This document shows, piece by piece, positions 1 to 10,516 of a stretch of DNA of 64,000 nucleotides. The position numbers and the translations under genes are program-made. Source of the DNA: Streptomyces mirabilis (GTDB lineage Bacteria > Actinomycetota > Actinomycetes > Streptomycetales > Streptomycetaceae); assembly GCF_039503195.1 (NCBI RefSeq), contig NZ_JBCJKP010000001.1:8432001-8496000 (forward strand), in the 5' to 3' direction. Under the pieces are notes generated by a model, which ran no database searches, had not been told where the DNA came from, and saw only the letters and a program-made list of their open reading frames with translations. Each line of letters begins with the position of its first letter. The stretch's first letter is position 1.

Positions 1-983
1 TCTGGGGCGCCCCCGGCATCGGAAAGTCCTCCCTGGTGAGGGAGTTCGCCGAGTCGCTGGGACTGGAGTGCGTCAGCCTGCTCGGCACCCAGCTCGCACC
101 CGAGGACCTGATCGGTGTCCCGCAGATCCGCGACGGGCGCTCGGTGTTCTGCCCGCCGGAGGCGATCGCCCGGGACGAGCCGTACTGCCTCTTCCTGGAC
201 GAGCTGAACGCGGCGACGCCGGATGTGCAGAAGGCGTTCTACTCGCTGATCCTGGACCGCCGCATCGGCAACTACGAGCTGCCCAAGGGCTCGATCGTGA
301 TCGGCGCGGGCAACCGCGCCACCGACAACGCGCTGGCCCGCCCGATCGCCTCCGCGCTGATCAACCGCCTCACGCACGTGCACCTGGAGGCCTCCTCCAA
401 GGACTGGCTCGGCTGGGCCGCCGGCAACGGCATTCACCCCTGGGTCGTGGACCACCTCACCGACCGGCCCGACCACCTGTGGTCCAAGCCGCCGAAGACC
501 GAGGAGCCGTTCTCCACGCCGCGCTCCTGGCACATGCTCTCCGACGCGCTGCACTCCTTCGGGCCGGCCCTCGACGAGCCGACCCTGAAGGTGATCGCGC
601 ACGGCACCCTGACGCCCGCGCACGCGGTCGCCTTCTGCGGCTATGTGAAGATCGTGCGCAGCCGGTTCGGCATCGAGGCGATCGTCAAGGGCGACGCCCG
701 CTGGCCGCACCGCCCCGAGGACCGCGACCTGCTCTACTACCTCGCCGAGTCCTTCCGCGGCCGGCTCGTCAAGGAGCTGCCCGCCAGCAAGGAGCACCTC
801 TCCGCGAGCGGACAACAGACCGCGTACCGCGCCAAGTCGCTGCTCGTGCAGCTCGCCGAGATCTCCGTGGAGGTCGCGCAGAGCGTCATCGCCCCGGACA
901 CCGACGGCAACCCCCTCCTGCCCGCCTGGTTCCTGGTCGAGGCGGCCCGGGACATGCCCCGGCTGGTCGAGGCGCGGCAGTGA
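1..983 (+). CDS. MoxR-like AAA+ ATPase (5' end outside window)
   Basis: The reading frame is already open at the window edge and begins with a Walker A loop (GAPGIGKS, bases 6-29), so the true start lies upstream. The Walker B segment follows at CLFLDELN. The protein is a cytoplasmic AAA+ ATPase of the MoxR/VWA-partner type, which remodels or activates partner proteins at the cost of ATP. The next gene starts inside this stop codon (GTGA) and encodes a VWA-like metallopeptidase-like protein, the classic partner arrangement. Function beyond a chaperone-like ATPase cannot be read from sequence. Confidence 0.85.
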   Translation, partial: WGAPGIGKSSLVREFAESLGLECVSLLGTQLAPEDLIGVPQIRDGRSVFCPPEAIARDEPYCLFLDELNAATPDVQKAFYSLILDRRIGNYELPKGSIVIGAGNRATDNALARPIASALINRLTHVHLEASSKDWLGWAAGNGIHPWVVDHLTDRPDHLWSKPPKTEEPFSTPRSWHMLSDALHSFGPALDEPTLKVIAHGTLTPAHAVAFCGYVKIVRSRFGIEAIVKGDARWPHRPEDRDLLYYLAESFRGRLVKELPASKEHLSASGQQTAYRAKSLLVQLAEISVEVAQSVIAPDTDGNPLLPAWFLVEAARDMPRLVEARQ

Positions 984-2791
984 GCCGTACGCCGACGCGC
1001 CGCAGCAAGGGGCAGCCGAAGAAGGACCTGGCGGCGGAGGCCTTCGCGGAGGGGATGCGGCTGGTGCGGGCCAACCGGGCGCTCGCCGCCATCGGCTTCA
1101 GCACCTGCCGCCAGGAGGACTGCCCCGACTCGCCCCGCGACGGGCTCGTCCGCGTCGACTCCAACGGCGTACTGCACGTCCACCCCACCCGCCGCGCCGA
1201 GCCCGTCGAGTGGGCCTGGGCGGTCGCGCACGCCGTCATCCACCTGGGCTTCGGCCATGTCCCGGCGGCGCCGAAGACGCGCGAGCAGCCCGACCGCCAC
1301 GCCCTCGCCGCCCGCTGCGCGGTCGTCAACCGCTTCCTGCTCGGCTTCCCCATCGGCCTCACCCCCGAGGACCTGCCGCCCACCTACCCCGACGGCGACG
1401 AGGAGCAACTCGCCGCACGCTGGCGGCGCGAGGGCACTCCGGTCCCGTACGAGCGCTGCGGTACGGCCGGCGGCGAGCCGGACCAGCTGCTGGTGCCGTG
1501 GGACACCTGGAAGGGCGGCCAGGCCCCGGACTGGCAGCTCGAGTTCGCGCACGCCCTGACCCGCACCGTGGCCACGGCGATGGACATGGCCGGCGGCCGT
1601 CGCGGCTCGATGCGCGGCGGGCCCACCCGGCTGCAGCCCTGGGAGCGGGCGCTGAGCTGGTTCATCTCCTCGTACCCGCTGCTCGGCGGCATCGCGGCCG
1701 GCATCACCCTGGTCGCCGACGCCGAACTGGCCCGCGCCCACGACATCTCCGTCGCCGCCGTGAACGCGGAGGCGGGGGAGATCTACATCAACCCGCTGCA
1801 TCAACTGGAGGACGAGGAATGGCGGTTCGTCCTCGCCCACGAGATGCTGCACGCCGCCCTGCGGCACGGCGACCGCTGCGGCGCCCGCGACCCGTACCTC
1901 TTCAACATCGCCGCCGACTACGTCATCAACGGCTGGCTGTGCGAGATGCAGGTCGGCACGATGCCCGAAGGACTCCTGTACGACGCCGAGTTGAAGGACC
2001 TCTCGGCGGAGGAGGTGTACGACCGGATCGCGAAGGACCTGCGCCGGATGCGCCGGCTGTCCACGCTGCGCGGCAAGGGGGCGGGTGACATCCTCGGCGC
2101 CCCGCTCGGTTCCCCGCGCGACTACGTGGACCTGGACGAGCTCTACCGGCGAGGGCTGAGCCACGGCTTCGACCTGCACCAGCAGCTGGAGCGGGGCTAT
2201 TTGCCGGGCGGGCTGATCGAGGAGATCCGCGCGCTCGACCATCCGCCGCTGCCCTGGGACGCCCGCCTGGCCCGCTGGTTCGACGAGTTCGTGCCCCGCC
2301 CCGAGCCGGTACGGACGTACGCGCGCCCCTCGCGCCGTCAGGCGTCCACCCCCGACATCCCGCGCGCGGGAAGGTACTTCCCGCCCGAGGAGATCGCCCG
2401 CTGCACCTTCGGCGTCGTCCTCGACACCTCCGGCTCCATGGACCGCACGCTGCTCGGCAAGGCGCTGGGCGCCATCGCCTCGTACGCCGAGGCCCGGGAC
2501 GTACCGGCCGCGCGGGTGGTGTTCTGCGACGCGGCGCCGCACGACGCGGGCTATCTTCCGGTCACCGAGATCGCCGGTCGCGTACGGGTGCACGGGCGCG
2601 GCGGTACGGTGCTGCAGCCCGGCGTCGATCTGCTGCACCGCGCGGACGACTTCCCGCCGGGCGCGCCGCTGCTGGTCATCACGGACGGCTGGTGCGACGT
2701 GCTGCGGGTGCGTCGCGAGCACGCGTATCTGATTCCGCAGGGCGCGCGGCTCCCGTTCACGGCGCGGGGACCCGTCTTCCGGGTGCGGTGA
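980..2791 (+). CDS. DUF2201 VWA-like putative metallopeptidase
   Basis: 603 aa; the GTG start overlaps the upstream stop (GTGA), implying translational coupling to the ATPase. A zinc-peptidase HExxH helix (HEMLHAALRH, about residue 286) sits in the N-terminal DUF2201 metallopeptidase domain. A C-terminal VWA-like fold carries the DTSGS motif of a metal-ion-dependent adhesion site (about residue 481). Members of this family pair with MoxR-type ATPases; substrate is unknown. The longer in-frame extension upstream is an out-of-frame shadow of the ATPase and was rejected. Confidence 0.82.
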   Translation: MSRTPTRRSKGQPKKDLAAEAFAEGMRLVRANRALAAIGFSTCRQEDCPDSPRDGLVRVDSNGVLHVHPTRRAEPVEWAWAVAHAVIHLGFGHVPAAPKTREQPDRHALAARCAVVNRFLLGFPIGLTPEDLPPTYPDGDEEQLAARWRREGTPVPYERCGTAGGEPDQLLVPWDTWKGGQAPDWQLEFAHALTRTVATAMDMAGGRRGSMRGGPTRLQPWERALSWFISSYPLLGGIAAGITLVADAELARAHDISVAAVNAEAGEIYINPLHQLEDEEWRFVLAHEMLHAALRHGDRCGARDPYLFNIAADYVINGWLCEMQVGTMPEGLLYDAELKDLSAEEVYDRIAKDLRRMRRLSTLRGKGAGDILGAPLGSPRDYVDLDELYRRGLSHGFDLHQQLERGYLPGGLIEEIRALDHPPLPWDARLARWFDEFVPRPEPVRTYARPSRRQASTPDIPRAGRYFPPEEIARCTFGVVLDTSGSMDRTLLGKALGAIASYAEARDVPAARVVFCDAAPHDAGYLPVTEIAGRVRVHGRGGTVLQPGVDLLHRADDFPPGAPLLVITDGWCDVLRVRREHAYLIPQGARLPFTARGPVFRVR

Positions 2792-2899
2792 TCCGTCTTC
2801 GCGGTCTCGGCGAGCCGTCATTCTGGGTGAGTCGGGCGCAGGTGTGATCGGATGGTGCGCACGGACCCCGAAAACGGGACCCCATCGAAGGGAATCATC

Positions 2900-3325
2900 G
2901 TGGCAACCACGCGCACCGCGCACACCGTGTGGGAAGGCAACCTGCTCGAGGGCAGCGGCGTCGTCACCTTCGACTCCTCCGGCATCGGCCAGCAGCCGGT
3001 GACGTGGGCGTCGCGGGCGCAGGACGCCAATGGTAAGACCAGCCCCGAGGAGCTGATCGCCGCCGCCCACTCCAGCTGCTTCTCCATGGCGCTGTCGCAC
3101 GCCCTCGCGGGCGCGGGCACCCCGCCCACCAAGCTCGTCACCAACGCCGACGTCACCTTCCAGCCCGGCGAGGGCATCACCGGCATCCACCTGACCGTGG
3201 AGGGCACGGTGCCGGGCCTCGACAACGACGGCTTCGTCGCGGCGGCCGAGGACGCGAAGAAGAACTGCCCGGTCAGCGCGGCGCTGACCGGCACGACGAT
3301 CACCCTGACGGCCAAGCTGGCCTGA
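2900..3325 (+). CDS. osmC: OsmC/Ohr-family peroxiredoxin
   Basis: 141 aa, the normal length for OsmC. The two redox cysteines are present in HSSCFSMAL (about residue 58) and KKNCPVSAAL (about 125). The family reduces organic hydroperoxides with a dithiol partner in the cytoplasm. The GTG start at 2900 was preferred to upstream GTGs because it follows a purine-rich site (GAAGGGA) at good spacing and gives the family's usual N-terminus. A strong hairpin follows the stop, so it is probably monocistronic. Confidence 0.87.
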   Translation: MATTRTAHTVWEGNLLEGSGVVTFDSSGIGQQPVTWASRAQDANGKTSPEELIAAAHSSCFSMALSHALAGAGTPPTKLVTNADVTFQPGEGITGIHLTVEGTVPGLDNDGFVAAAEDAKKNCPVSAALTGTTITLTAKLA

Positions 3326-3342
3326 CGTCCGGGAGCAGAACG

Positions 3343-3374
3343 GCGCCGCGGTCCCCGCGCAGGGCCCGCGGCGC
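3343..3374 (+). terminator. hairpin terminator after osmC
   Basis: A 9-bp perfect G/C stem (GCGCCGCGG / CCGCGGCGC) with a 14-nt loop starts 18 bases after the osmC stop. No U-tract follows, as is usual in high-GC actinobacteria. Confidence 0.6.
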
Positions 3375-3389
3375 TGTCATGTCCGCCCC

Positions 3390-3424
3390 ATTGACAAGAA
3401 CGCACTCAAGTTTTGTGCTTGAAG
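3390..3424. promoter_or_regulatory. HAIR-like HspR site overlapping a -35 hexamer
   Basis: Upstream of dnaK lies aTTGAca-N7-ACTCAAG (3390-3410). This matches the HspR-associated inverted repeat CTTGAGT-N7-ACTCAAG fully in the right arm and 4/7 in the left. The left arm is at the same time a perfect -35 hexamer TTGACA (3391-3396). A further half-site CTTGAAG lies at 3418-3424, seven bases on. Known family logic: HspR bound here blocks RNA polymerase until heat shock. No strong -10 was seen. Confidence 0.5.
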
Positions 3425-3455
3425 GTGGGCAGCACCCTGGCGGAAGGGGACGGAC

Positions 3456-5324
<1,869 letters not shown>

Positions 5325-5337
5325 AAAGCCTCCCGGT

Positions 5338-5360
5338 GAGGGGCTCTCGGCGAGCCCCTC
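5338..5360. terminator. bidirectional hairpin terminator
   Basis: A perfect 9-bp stem GAGGGGCTC / GAGCCCCTC with a 5-nt loop lies between dnaK (+) and the converging regulator gene (-). An A-run just before it (GTAAAAAG) would give a U-tract on the minus-strand transcript. Confidence 0.7.
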
Positions 5361-5400
5361 CCTGGGAACTCCGCACCAAGAACGCCTCTCCCGGAACTTC

Positions 5401-6267
5401 TCAGTAGGTGTCCCGGATCTCCCGCAGGATCTCCTTGGTGCGGGGCACGGAGGCGGCGTGGGCGGACATGTGGTCCAGCACTTCCAGATGCATGGCCACC
5501 TCGGCGCGGGAGTCGAGGTAGATGGCACCGGTCAGGTACTCGCTGTAGACCATGTCGGGCAGTTCCGGCTCCGCGAAGCGGAACAGCGCGAAGGAGGTGT
5601 ACGTCCCCGGATGCGGGCCGCTCGCGTACTCGGCGACCTGGACGGAGATGTCGTCGCTCTCCATCTCCCGCAGCAGCCGGTCGATCTGGTCGCGCATGAC
5701 CTTGCCGCGGATGCTCACCGGACGCCGCAGAGCGGTCTCGTCCATGATCACCCAGAGGTGGGGCCGCTGCTCGCGTCCCAGCAGCAGCTGCTGCCGCGTC
5801 ATGCGCAGCGTCACATGCCGCTCGATGGCCTCGGGACCCGTCTGGCCCACCGTTCCCGCCTCGAGCACGGCGCGCGCGTACTCCTCGGTCTGCAATAGCC
5901 CGGGGACGAAGTGCGGCTCGTACGAGCGGATCAGACGGGCGGCGCCCTCCAGGCTGACGTGCATGCTGAACCAGTCCGGCAGCACATCGTGGAACCGCTG
6001 CCACCAGCCCGGCTGGTTCGCCTCCTCGGCGAGCGCGACGAAGGCGGCCACCTCGTCGTCGGCCACGCCGTACGTCGTCAGCAGCACCTGGAGGTACGGG
6101 ATCTTGAGGGCGACCTCGGCCATCTCCATCCTCCGCACCGTCGCCGGGGCGACACGCAGGACACGCGCGGCTTCTTCCCGCTTCAGCCCGGTGGCCTCCC
6201 GCAATTCCTGCAGCCGCCGCCCGAGCACCACTTGCCCCACGGTGGGCGCAGCCCGCCGCTCACTCAC
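5401..6267 (-). CDS. XRE-family regulator with DUF5753 domain
   Basis: 288 aa. N-terminal helix-turn-helix (about residues 12-65, EEAARVLRVAPATVRRME) is followed by the DUF5753 domain that typifies Streptomyces Scr1-like regulators. These usually pair with a small DUF397 protein, but none is adjacent here. The GTG start at 6267 was chosen because GGGAGG lies 7 bases upstream; the open frame extends 12 codons to a TTG that has no such site. Likely a cytoplasmic transcription regulator of unknown target. Confidence 0.83.
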   Translation of the reverse strand: MSERRAAPTVGQVVLGRRLQELREATGLKREEAARVLRVAPATVRRMEMAEVALKIPYLQVLLTTYGVADDEVAAFVALAEEANQPGWWQRFHDVLPDWFSMHVSLEGAARLIRSYEPHFVPGLLQTEEYARAVLEAGTVGQTGPEAIERHVTLRMTRQQLLLGREQRPHLWVIMDETALRRPVSIRGKVMRDQIDRLLREMESDDISVQVAEYASGPHPGTYTSFALFRFAEPELPDMVYSEYLTGAIYLDSRAEVAMHLEVLDHMSAHAASVPRTKEILREIRDTY

Positions 6268-6322
6268 GCCACGCCCTCCCCAAGCGCCGAAGCCACCACT
6301 CAAACGGATCGGCGACGCTCCG

Positions 6323-7174
6323 TCAAGACACCAGTGACTGAAGGTATGTGACCGTCGCCGGATCGGCGGGCAGAAACGTCTCGATGGCCAGCTCGGCGAC
6401 GGTCACGTCCATCGGGGTGTTGAAAGTGGAGATGGAGGAGATGAAGGACAGCACGCGCCCGCCGTGCTCGATCTGGAGGGGGAGCGCGAAATAGGGGACG
6501 GGCTCGACGCCACCGTCCAGTTCCCCTTCCCTTTCCCCTTCCCGTTCCTGCTCCGGTACCGGGTAGGCCGCCACCTCCGCGTGGAGCGCACGCAGTGGCT
6601 CGGAACGGTCCAGGGCGATCTGCCGTTCCATCTGCGCGAGCAGGTGGTCGCGCCACTCGCGGTGGTTGCGGATCCGTGGCGCCAGGCCCTCCGGGTGGAG
6701 GGTCAGCCGCATCGCGTTCAGCGGCGGCGTGAGCAGCGACTCGCAGACGCCCTCCAGGAGCATGGTGATGCCACGGTTGGCGGCGAGCACGGTGTACGTG
6801 GCGTCGACCACCAGCGCCGGGTAGGGCTCGTAGCCCTGGATCAGCCGCTCCATGCCCTGGCGCAGGGCGTCCATCGAGGGGTCGTCGAGGGGGGTCTCCG
6901 GGTAGTGGGGCGCGTAGCCGGCGGCCAGCAGCAGCGCGTTGCGTTCCCGTACGGGGACGTCGAGGTGCTCGGCCAGCCGCAGCACCATCTCCTCGCTCGG
7001 GCGGGAGCGGCCGGTCTCGATGAAGCTGATGTGGCGGGCCGAGGAGTCGGCCCGCAGCGCCAGTTCCAGCTGGCTGACCCGGCGCTGCTCCCGCCAGCCG
7101 CGCAGCAGCGGGCCGACGCCTTTGCCGGCAGGGGTGGTTGAGTGCCTGGTCGGGCCTGCGGCGACGATGGACAT
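6323..7174 (-). CDS. XRE regulator, MmyB-like ligand-binding domain
   Basis: 283 aa. The XRE helix-turn-helix occupies about residues 20-75 (SQLELALRADSSARHISFIE). The C-terminal part has the MmyB-like (MltR-type) ligand-binding fold that probably senses a small hydrophobic molecule. Residues 216-229 are a charged Glu/Arg/Gly run encoded by a CCTTTCC-like repeat tract, probably a variable surface loop. These regulators usually face an SDR gene that they control; here the divergent gene is instead a pterin dehydratase. The ATG at 7174 gives the standard N-terminus. Confidence 0.83.
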   Translation of the reverse strand: MSIVAAGPTRHSTTPAGKGVGPLLRGWREQRRVSQLELALRADSSARHISFIETGRSRPSEEMVLRLAEHLDVPVRERNALLLAAGYAPHYPETPLDDPSMDALRQGMERLIQGYEPYPALVVDATYTVLAANRGITMLLEGVCESLLTPPLNAMRLTLHPEGLAPRIRNHREWRDHLLAQMERQIALDRSEPLRALHAEVAAYPVPEQEREGEREGELDGGVEPVPYFALPLQIEHGGRVLSFISSISTFNTPMDVTVAELAIETFLPADPATVTYLQSLVS

Positions 7175-7245
7175 ACGCCGACCGTAACCGAGGAACGCTC
7201 CCGACGTGGGCCGGGCCCTCGAACGCCGGACGGGCCGGGTTTCCA

Positions 7246-7268
7246 GGGGCGCGGGGAACTGCGCGACC
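7246..7268. repeat. dispersed intergenic repeat, copy 1
   Basis: The 23-bp core begins GGGGCGCGGGGAACTGCGCG and is identical to a second copy at 16875-16897. In both, a short GC-rich stretch and a CCCGCAG element follow within about 25 bases. From memory this motif recurs widely between Streptomyces genes; its role is unknown to me. Confidence 0.7.
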
Positions 7269-7385
7269 GGCCCCCACACACCCGCAGTCGAAGACGGGTG
7301 CGCCGGAGAGCCCTGTTCGGGGGACTGTGGCAGGCTGAGAAACAGTCCCCACCGCACCCCACCGCAAGAAGAACGGAGCGAGGCC

Positions 7386-7691
7386 ATGCCCGTCGAACCC
7401 CTGTCGCAGAAGGAGATCGAGGATCAGCTCGCGGAGCTGCCCGGCTGGTCGCTGGACGGCGACCACCTCGCCCGCTCCTACCACCTCCCCTCCCACTTCG
7501 CCGCGACCGCGATGGTCGTACACATCGCCCAGGTGCAGGAGGAGCTCGACCACCACTCCGACCTCACCCTCGGCTACAACACGATCTCCCTCACCGTGAA
7601 CACCCACAGCGTCGGCGGCGCCGTCACCGAGCTCGACCTCAAGCTCGCCCGCAGGGTGGAGGCACTCGCTCCGGGACATGGCGCACACTGA
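7386..7691 (+). CDS. pterin-4a-carbinolamine dehydratase
   Basis: 101 aa, typical length. The family motif is visible: EELDHHSDLTLGYN followed by a distal His and an Asp (THSVGGAVTELD). The enzyme dehydrates 4a-hydroxytetrahydropterin to quinonoid dihydropterin, recycling the cofactor of aromatic amino-acid hydroxylases; in bacteria it may also serve other pterin or cofactor pathways. No hydroxylase is adjacent. A Shine-Dalgarno (GGAGCGAGG) precedes the ATG. The methyltransferase gene begins 5 bases after the stop, suggesting co-transcription. Confidence 0.88.
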   Translation: MPVEPLSQKEIEDQLAELPGWSLDGDHLARSYHLPSHFAATAMVVHIAQVQEELDHHSDLTLGYNTISLTVNTHSVGGAVTELDLKLARRVEALAPGHGAH

Positions 7692-7696
7692 TCCGC

Positions 7697-8455
7697 ATGC
7701 TGGACTACGACAAGGAAGCCGACGCATACGACGCCAGCAGGGGCGGTGAGCCCAGAGCGGCCGCCGCCGCGGACGCCGTACTCGGCCTCGTCCCCGACGA
7801 TGCGCGGGCCCTGCTCGACGTCGCGTGCGGCACCGGAATCGTCACGCGCCGCCTCGCCGCCGCCCGCCCGACACTCCGGGTGACGGGCGCGGACGCCGCG
7901 CAGGGCATGGCCCGGATGGCGGCGGCACGGCTCCCGGGCGCGGTGGTCCGCGCCGACAGCCGCCGACTGCCCTTCCCCGACGCCTCGTTCGACGCCGTCA
8001 CCAGCGTCTGGCTGCTCCATCTGGTCGACGGCGCCGAGGACGTCCGCGCCATCGTCGCCGAGTGCGCGCGGGTCCTGCGCCCGGGCGGCGTGTACGTCAC
8101 CACCGTCGACAAGGCCGCCGCGCACGACGTGGGCAGCGACATCGACGCCGTACTCGCCTCCCGCCCGCGCCGCCCCGCCCAGGACCGCACCGAGGACGTC
8201 GAGGCGTACGCCGTCGAGCACGGCCTGGCCCCGACCGGTCGGGCTCGTTTCCCGGGCCGCGGCCAGGGCCGCAGCCCGCGCAGCACGGTGGCGGACCTGC
8301 GCCGCGGCTGGTTCACCCGGATCGCCCCGGACGACCCGCTGGTCGAGCGTTTCGTCACGCTGCTCGAAGCGTTGCCCGATCAGGAAGTCCCGCGCCCCGA
8401 CCCGCAGTTCGCTCTCCGCGCGTTCAGGAAGATCCCCGCCGCGCGAACTCCATGA
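7697..8455 (+). CDS. class I SAM-dependent methyltransferase
   Basis: 252 aa. The SAM-binding motif I is LLDVACGTGIVTRRLA (about residues 39-54), followed by an acidic loop (TGADAA) and the post-motif VLRPGGVYVTTVD. It is a cytoplasmic small-molecule methyltransferase (Methyltransf_11-like); the substrate cannot be inferred. The gene follows the pterin dehydratase closely and its 3' end overlaps the convergent gene by 32 bases. Confidence 0.82.
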   Translation: MLDYDKEADAYDASRGGEPRAAAAADAVLGLVPDDARALLDVACGTGIVTRRLAAARPTLRVTGADAAQGMARMAAARLPGAVVRADSRRLPFPDASFDAVTSVWLLHLVDGAEDVRAIVAECARVLRPGGVYVTTVDKAAAHDVGSDIDAVLASRPRRPAQDRTEDVEAYAVEHGLAPTGRARFPGRGQGRSPRSTVADLRRGWFTRIAPDDPLVERFVTLLEALPDQEVPRPDPQFALRAFRKIPAARTP

Positions 8456-8894
8456 CCCAGTTGGTCACCCACGTCTTCTCCCCGTCCACGGAGAAGGCCT
8501 GCTCCCAGCGAGCCGTGGTCGGGGAGATCCCCGACCAGACGAACCGCACCCGCACGTCCTTCCCGTCGTGCGTGTCGTCGCCGTGGAACTCGCCGCGCCC
8601 GTCGGGCCCGAACCGCCCCACCACCGGCGGAAACAGCTTCCCGCTGCGGCTCGACGACCAGTTCAGCGACCACATCCGCGCCGCCGGGTCGAAGAGCCGC
8701 AGGGTGAGCCCCTGCCAGCCCTCACCGGGCACCGTCATCTCGTCGATGTTCGCGGCGCCGTCGAACAGGCTCCAGCAGCGGTTCGTGGCCTCGAACTCCT
8801 CCCAGCCGCTGTCGGGGTCGAGGTAGTCGCTCAGACGCCGGTGGTGGACGTCCCACTCGCCGTGGAAGAAGTCGAAGTCGTGCGCGCTGCTCAT
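8424..8894 (-). CDS. DUF1579-like small protein
   Basis: 156 aa, no signal peptide or membrane segment. The opening (FDFFHGEWDVHHRRL) and the regular beta-strand pattern rich in Trp suggest a lipocalin-like DUF1579 fold. Its ATG overlaps the stop of the upstream gene (ATGA), so the two are translationally coupled. Function unknown. Confidence 0.7.
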   Translation of the reverse strand: MSSAHDFDFFHGEWDVHHRRLSDYLDPDSGWEEFEATNRCWSLFDGAANIDEMTVPGEGWQGLTLRLFDPAARMWSLNWSSSRSGKLFPPVVGRFGPDGRGEFHGDDTHDGKDVRVRFVWSGISPTTARWEQAFSVDGEKTWVTNWVMEFARRGSS

Positions 8895-9433
8895 GAGCGG
8901 TCTCCCGTCGTGCCCTCGGGGAGGGAGTCGGCGAGGTAGGCGTCGAGGTCGGGGGCGTCGGGCGCGAGCATGTGCCGCACCCAGGCGTCGCGTTCGTGCA
9001 GGATCGGCGGCAGCTCCCAGACGCAGCCGATCCAGGGGAGGTCGGGTGTGATGAAGTGCGTGGGGTCCCGGTCCGGGCAGCCCAGGACCGGCTGGCCCGC
9101 CGACGCGCCGCGGAAGTGCAGGACGTTGTCCCACACCCAGCTGTACGCGTTGAGGTAGGCGCCGTCGTCGCCGCCCCGGTGCAGTACGACGAAGGTCGCG
9201 GGCGGTGTGCCGTCGGGCTCCGGCAGCAGTTTCGGCAGCATCGCGTACGCCGCCGCCTCGACGTCGGGTGCGATACCGGCCGGGTCCGCGGTGACGTGGT
9301 AGCGCTTGATCCGTCGCCCCGCCACCTCGATGGGCGGCGGCACGGTCAGTAGTTTCTCCCTGAAGCCGGAGGAGTTCGGTTCGTTCCGTTCGGTCGAGGA
9401 GTTCGAGGAGTTCGGCAAGGTCGTGGAAGCCAT
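8891..9433 (-). CDS. conserved hypothetical protein
   Basis: 180 aa; family not recognised. The N-terminus is Ser/Asn-rich, then a globular region with many Trp and His (SWVWDNVLHFRG, WELPPILHERDAWVRHML). No signal peptide. The ATG at 9433 has no obvious Shine-Dalgarno and the divergent palindromic operator lies only 17 bases upstream, so the message may be nearly leaderless. It heads a two-gene unit with the DUF1579-like gene, apparently controlled by the divergent WYL regulator. Confidence 0.62.
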   Translation of the reverse strand: MASTTLPNSSNSSTERNEPNSSGFREKLLTVPPPIEVAGRRIKRYHVTADPAGIAPDVEAAAYAMLPKLLPEPDGTPPATFVVLHRGGDDGAYLNAYSWVWDNVLHFRGASAGQPVLGCPDRDPTHFITPDLPWIGCVWELPPILHERDAWVRHMLAPDAPDLDAYLADSLPEGTTGDRS

Positions 9434-9449
9434 GACGCGCACGCTAGGC

Positions 9450-9482
9450 GGACTTCACTGACATCCTGTGTCAGTGAAGTCC
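9450..9482. promoter_or_regulatory. perfect 33-bp palindrome, probable WYL-regulator operator
   Basis: Arms GGACTTCACTGACA and TGTCAGTGAAGTCC are 14/14 complementary around a 5-base spacer. The right arm contains both candidate GTG start codons (9468, 9474) of the WYL regulator. The left arm sits 17 bases from the start of the divergent gene. The geometry predicts that one bound regulator controls both directions. Confidence 0.75.
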
Positions 9483-10418
9483 AGCCGACTCGTCTCGATC
9501 CTCCTGCTGCTCCAGACCCGCGGCCGGATGACCGCCGCGGACCTCGCCGAGGAACTCGACGTCTCGGTGCGCACGGTCTACCGGGACGTCGAGGCACTGA
9601 GCGCGGCGGGCGTTCCGCTGTACGGCGACGCGGGGCACGCCGGCGGCTACCGCCTCCTCGACGGCTACCGCACCCGTCTCACCGGCCTCACGGAGGGGGA
9701 GGCCGAAGCCCTCTTCCTCGCCGGCGTCCCCGGCCCCGCCGCCGAGTTGGGCCTCGGTCCGGTCCTGGCCGCCGCCCAGCTGAAGGTACGCGCCGCCCTC
9801 CCGCGCGAACTGCGCACGCACGCCGACCGGATCAGCGGCCGCTTCCACCTGGACGCCCCCGGCTGGTACGCGGACGCCGACGACACCCCGCACCTCCCCG
9901 CAGTCGCCGACGCCGTCTGGAACGCGCGGGTGCTGCACGTCCTGTACCGCCGCTGGCGCGAGCCCACGGATGTGCGGCGCCGCCTGGAACCGTACGGCCT
10001 GGTCCTGAAGGCGGGCCGCTGGTACGTCGTCGCGGGCCCCGGTCCGCGCACCTTCCGCGTCGACCAGATTCTCGAACTCGCCGCGACGGAGGAGGAGTTC
10101 AGCCGCCCGGAGACGTTCGACCTGGCCGCGTACTGGACGGCGTACCAACGGGAGTTCCACGACCGGCTGCGCCGCGCCGAGGCCGTGATACGGATCGCGC
10201 CGGGAACCGTTCTCACCGGCCCGGCGGCCCGGGCCGTCGAGGTCGACGGCCGTGTGGATCAGGATGGTTGGACGCGCGCCACCGTCCCCATCGAGTCCAT
10301 CGACCAGGCCCACGACGCATTCCTCGGACTGGGCGCGGCGATCGAGGTGCTGGAGCCCGCCGCACTGCGGGAGCGCATCGCGCGCACGGTGGCGGCACTG
10401 GTCCGCCTGTACGCGTAG
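9474..10418 (+). CDS. YafY-type WYL-domain transcriptional regulator
   Basis: 314 aa. N-terminal winged helix-turn-helix (about residues 1-60, LAEELDVSVRTVYRDVEAL) is followed by a WYL domain (about 140-220) and a WCX-type C-terminal extension. Such proteins sense small ligands or nucleic acids and regulate neighbours. The GTG at 9474 gives the usual family N-terminus (KSSRLVSILLLLQ); the GTG two codons earlier is also possible. Because the start lies inside a perfect palindrome, strong autorepression and leaderless translation are both plausible. Confidence 0.85.
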   Translation: MKSSRLVSILLLLQTRGRMTAADLAEELDVSVRTVYRDVEALSAAGVPLYGDAGHAGGYRLLDGYRTRLTGLTEGEAEALFLAGVPGPAAELGLGPVLAAAQLKVRAALPRELRTHADRISGRFHLDAPGWYADADDTPHLPAVADAVWNARVLHVLYRRWREPTDVRRRLEPYGLVLKAGRWYVVAGPGPRTFRVDQILELAATEEEFSRPETFDLAAYWTAYQREFHDRLRRAEAVIRIAPGTVLTGPAARAVEVDGRVDQDGWTRATVPIESIDQAHDAFLGLGAAIEVLEPAALRERIARTVAALVRLYA

Positions 10419-10516
10419 AGAGCGATTGCGCGCAGGTGTCCCAGGACGGCAACTCCTTTGCCCGCCACGGCACCTGAGGAGACAGAACCAGTCTGTCCTC
10501 CCAGGAGGCAACCATC

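Noticed and set aside
737-3190. 817-codon minus-strand open frame
   Set aside because: Antisense of the ATPase/metallopeptidase genes; Arg/Gly/Val-rich without domains, a common artefact of very high GC.
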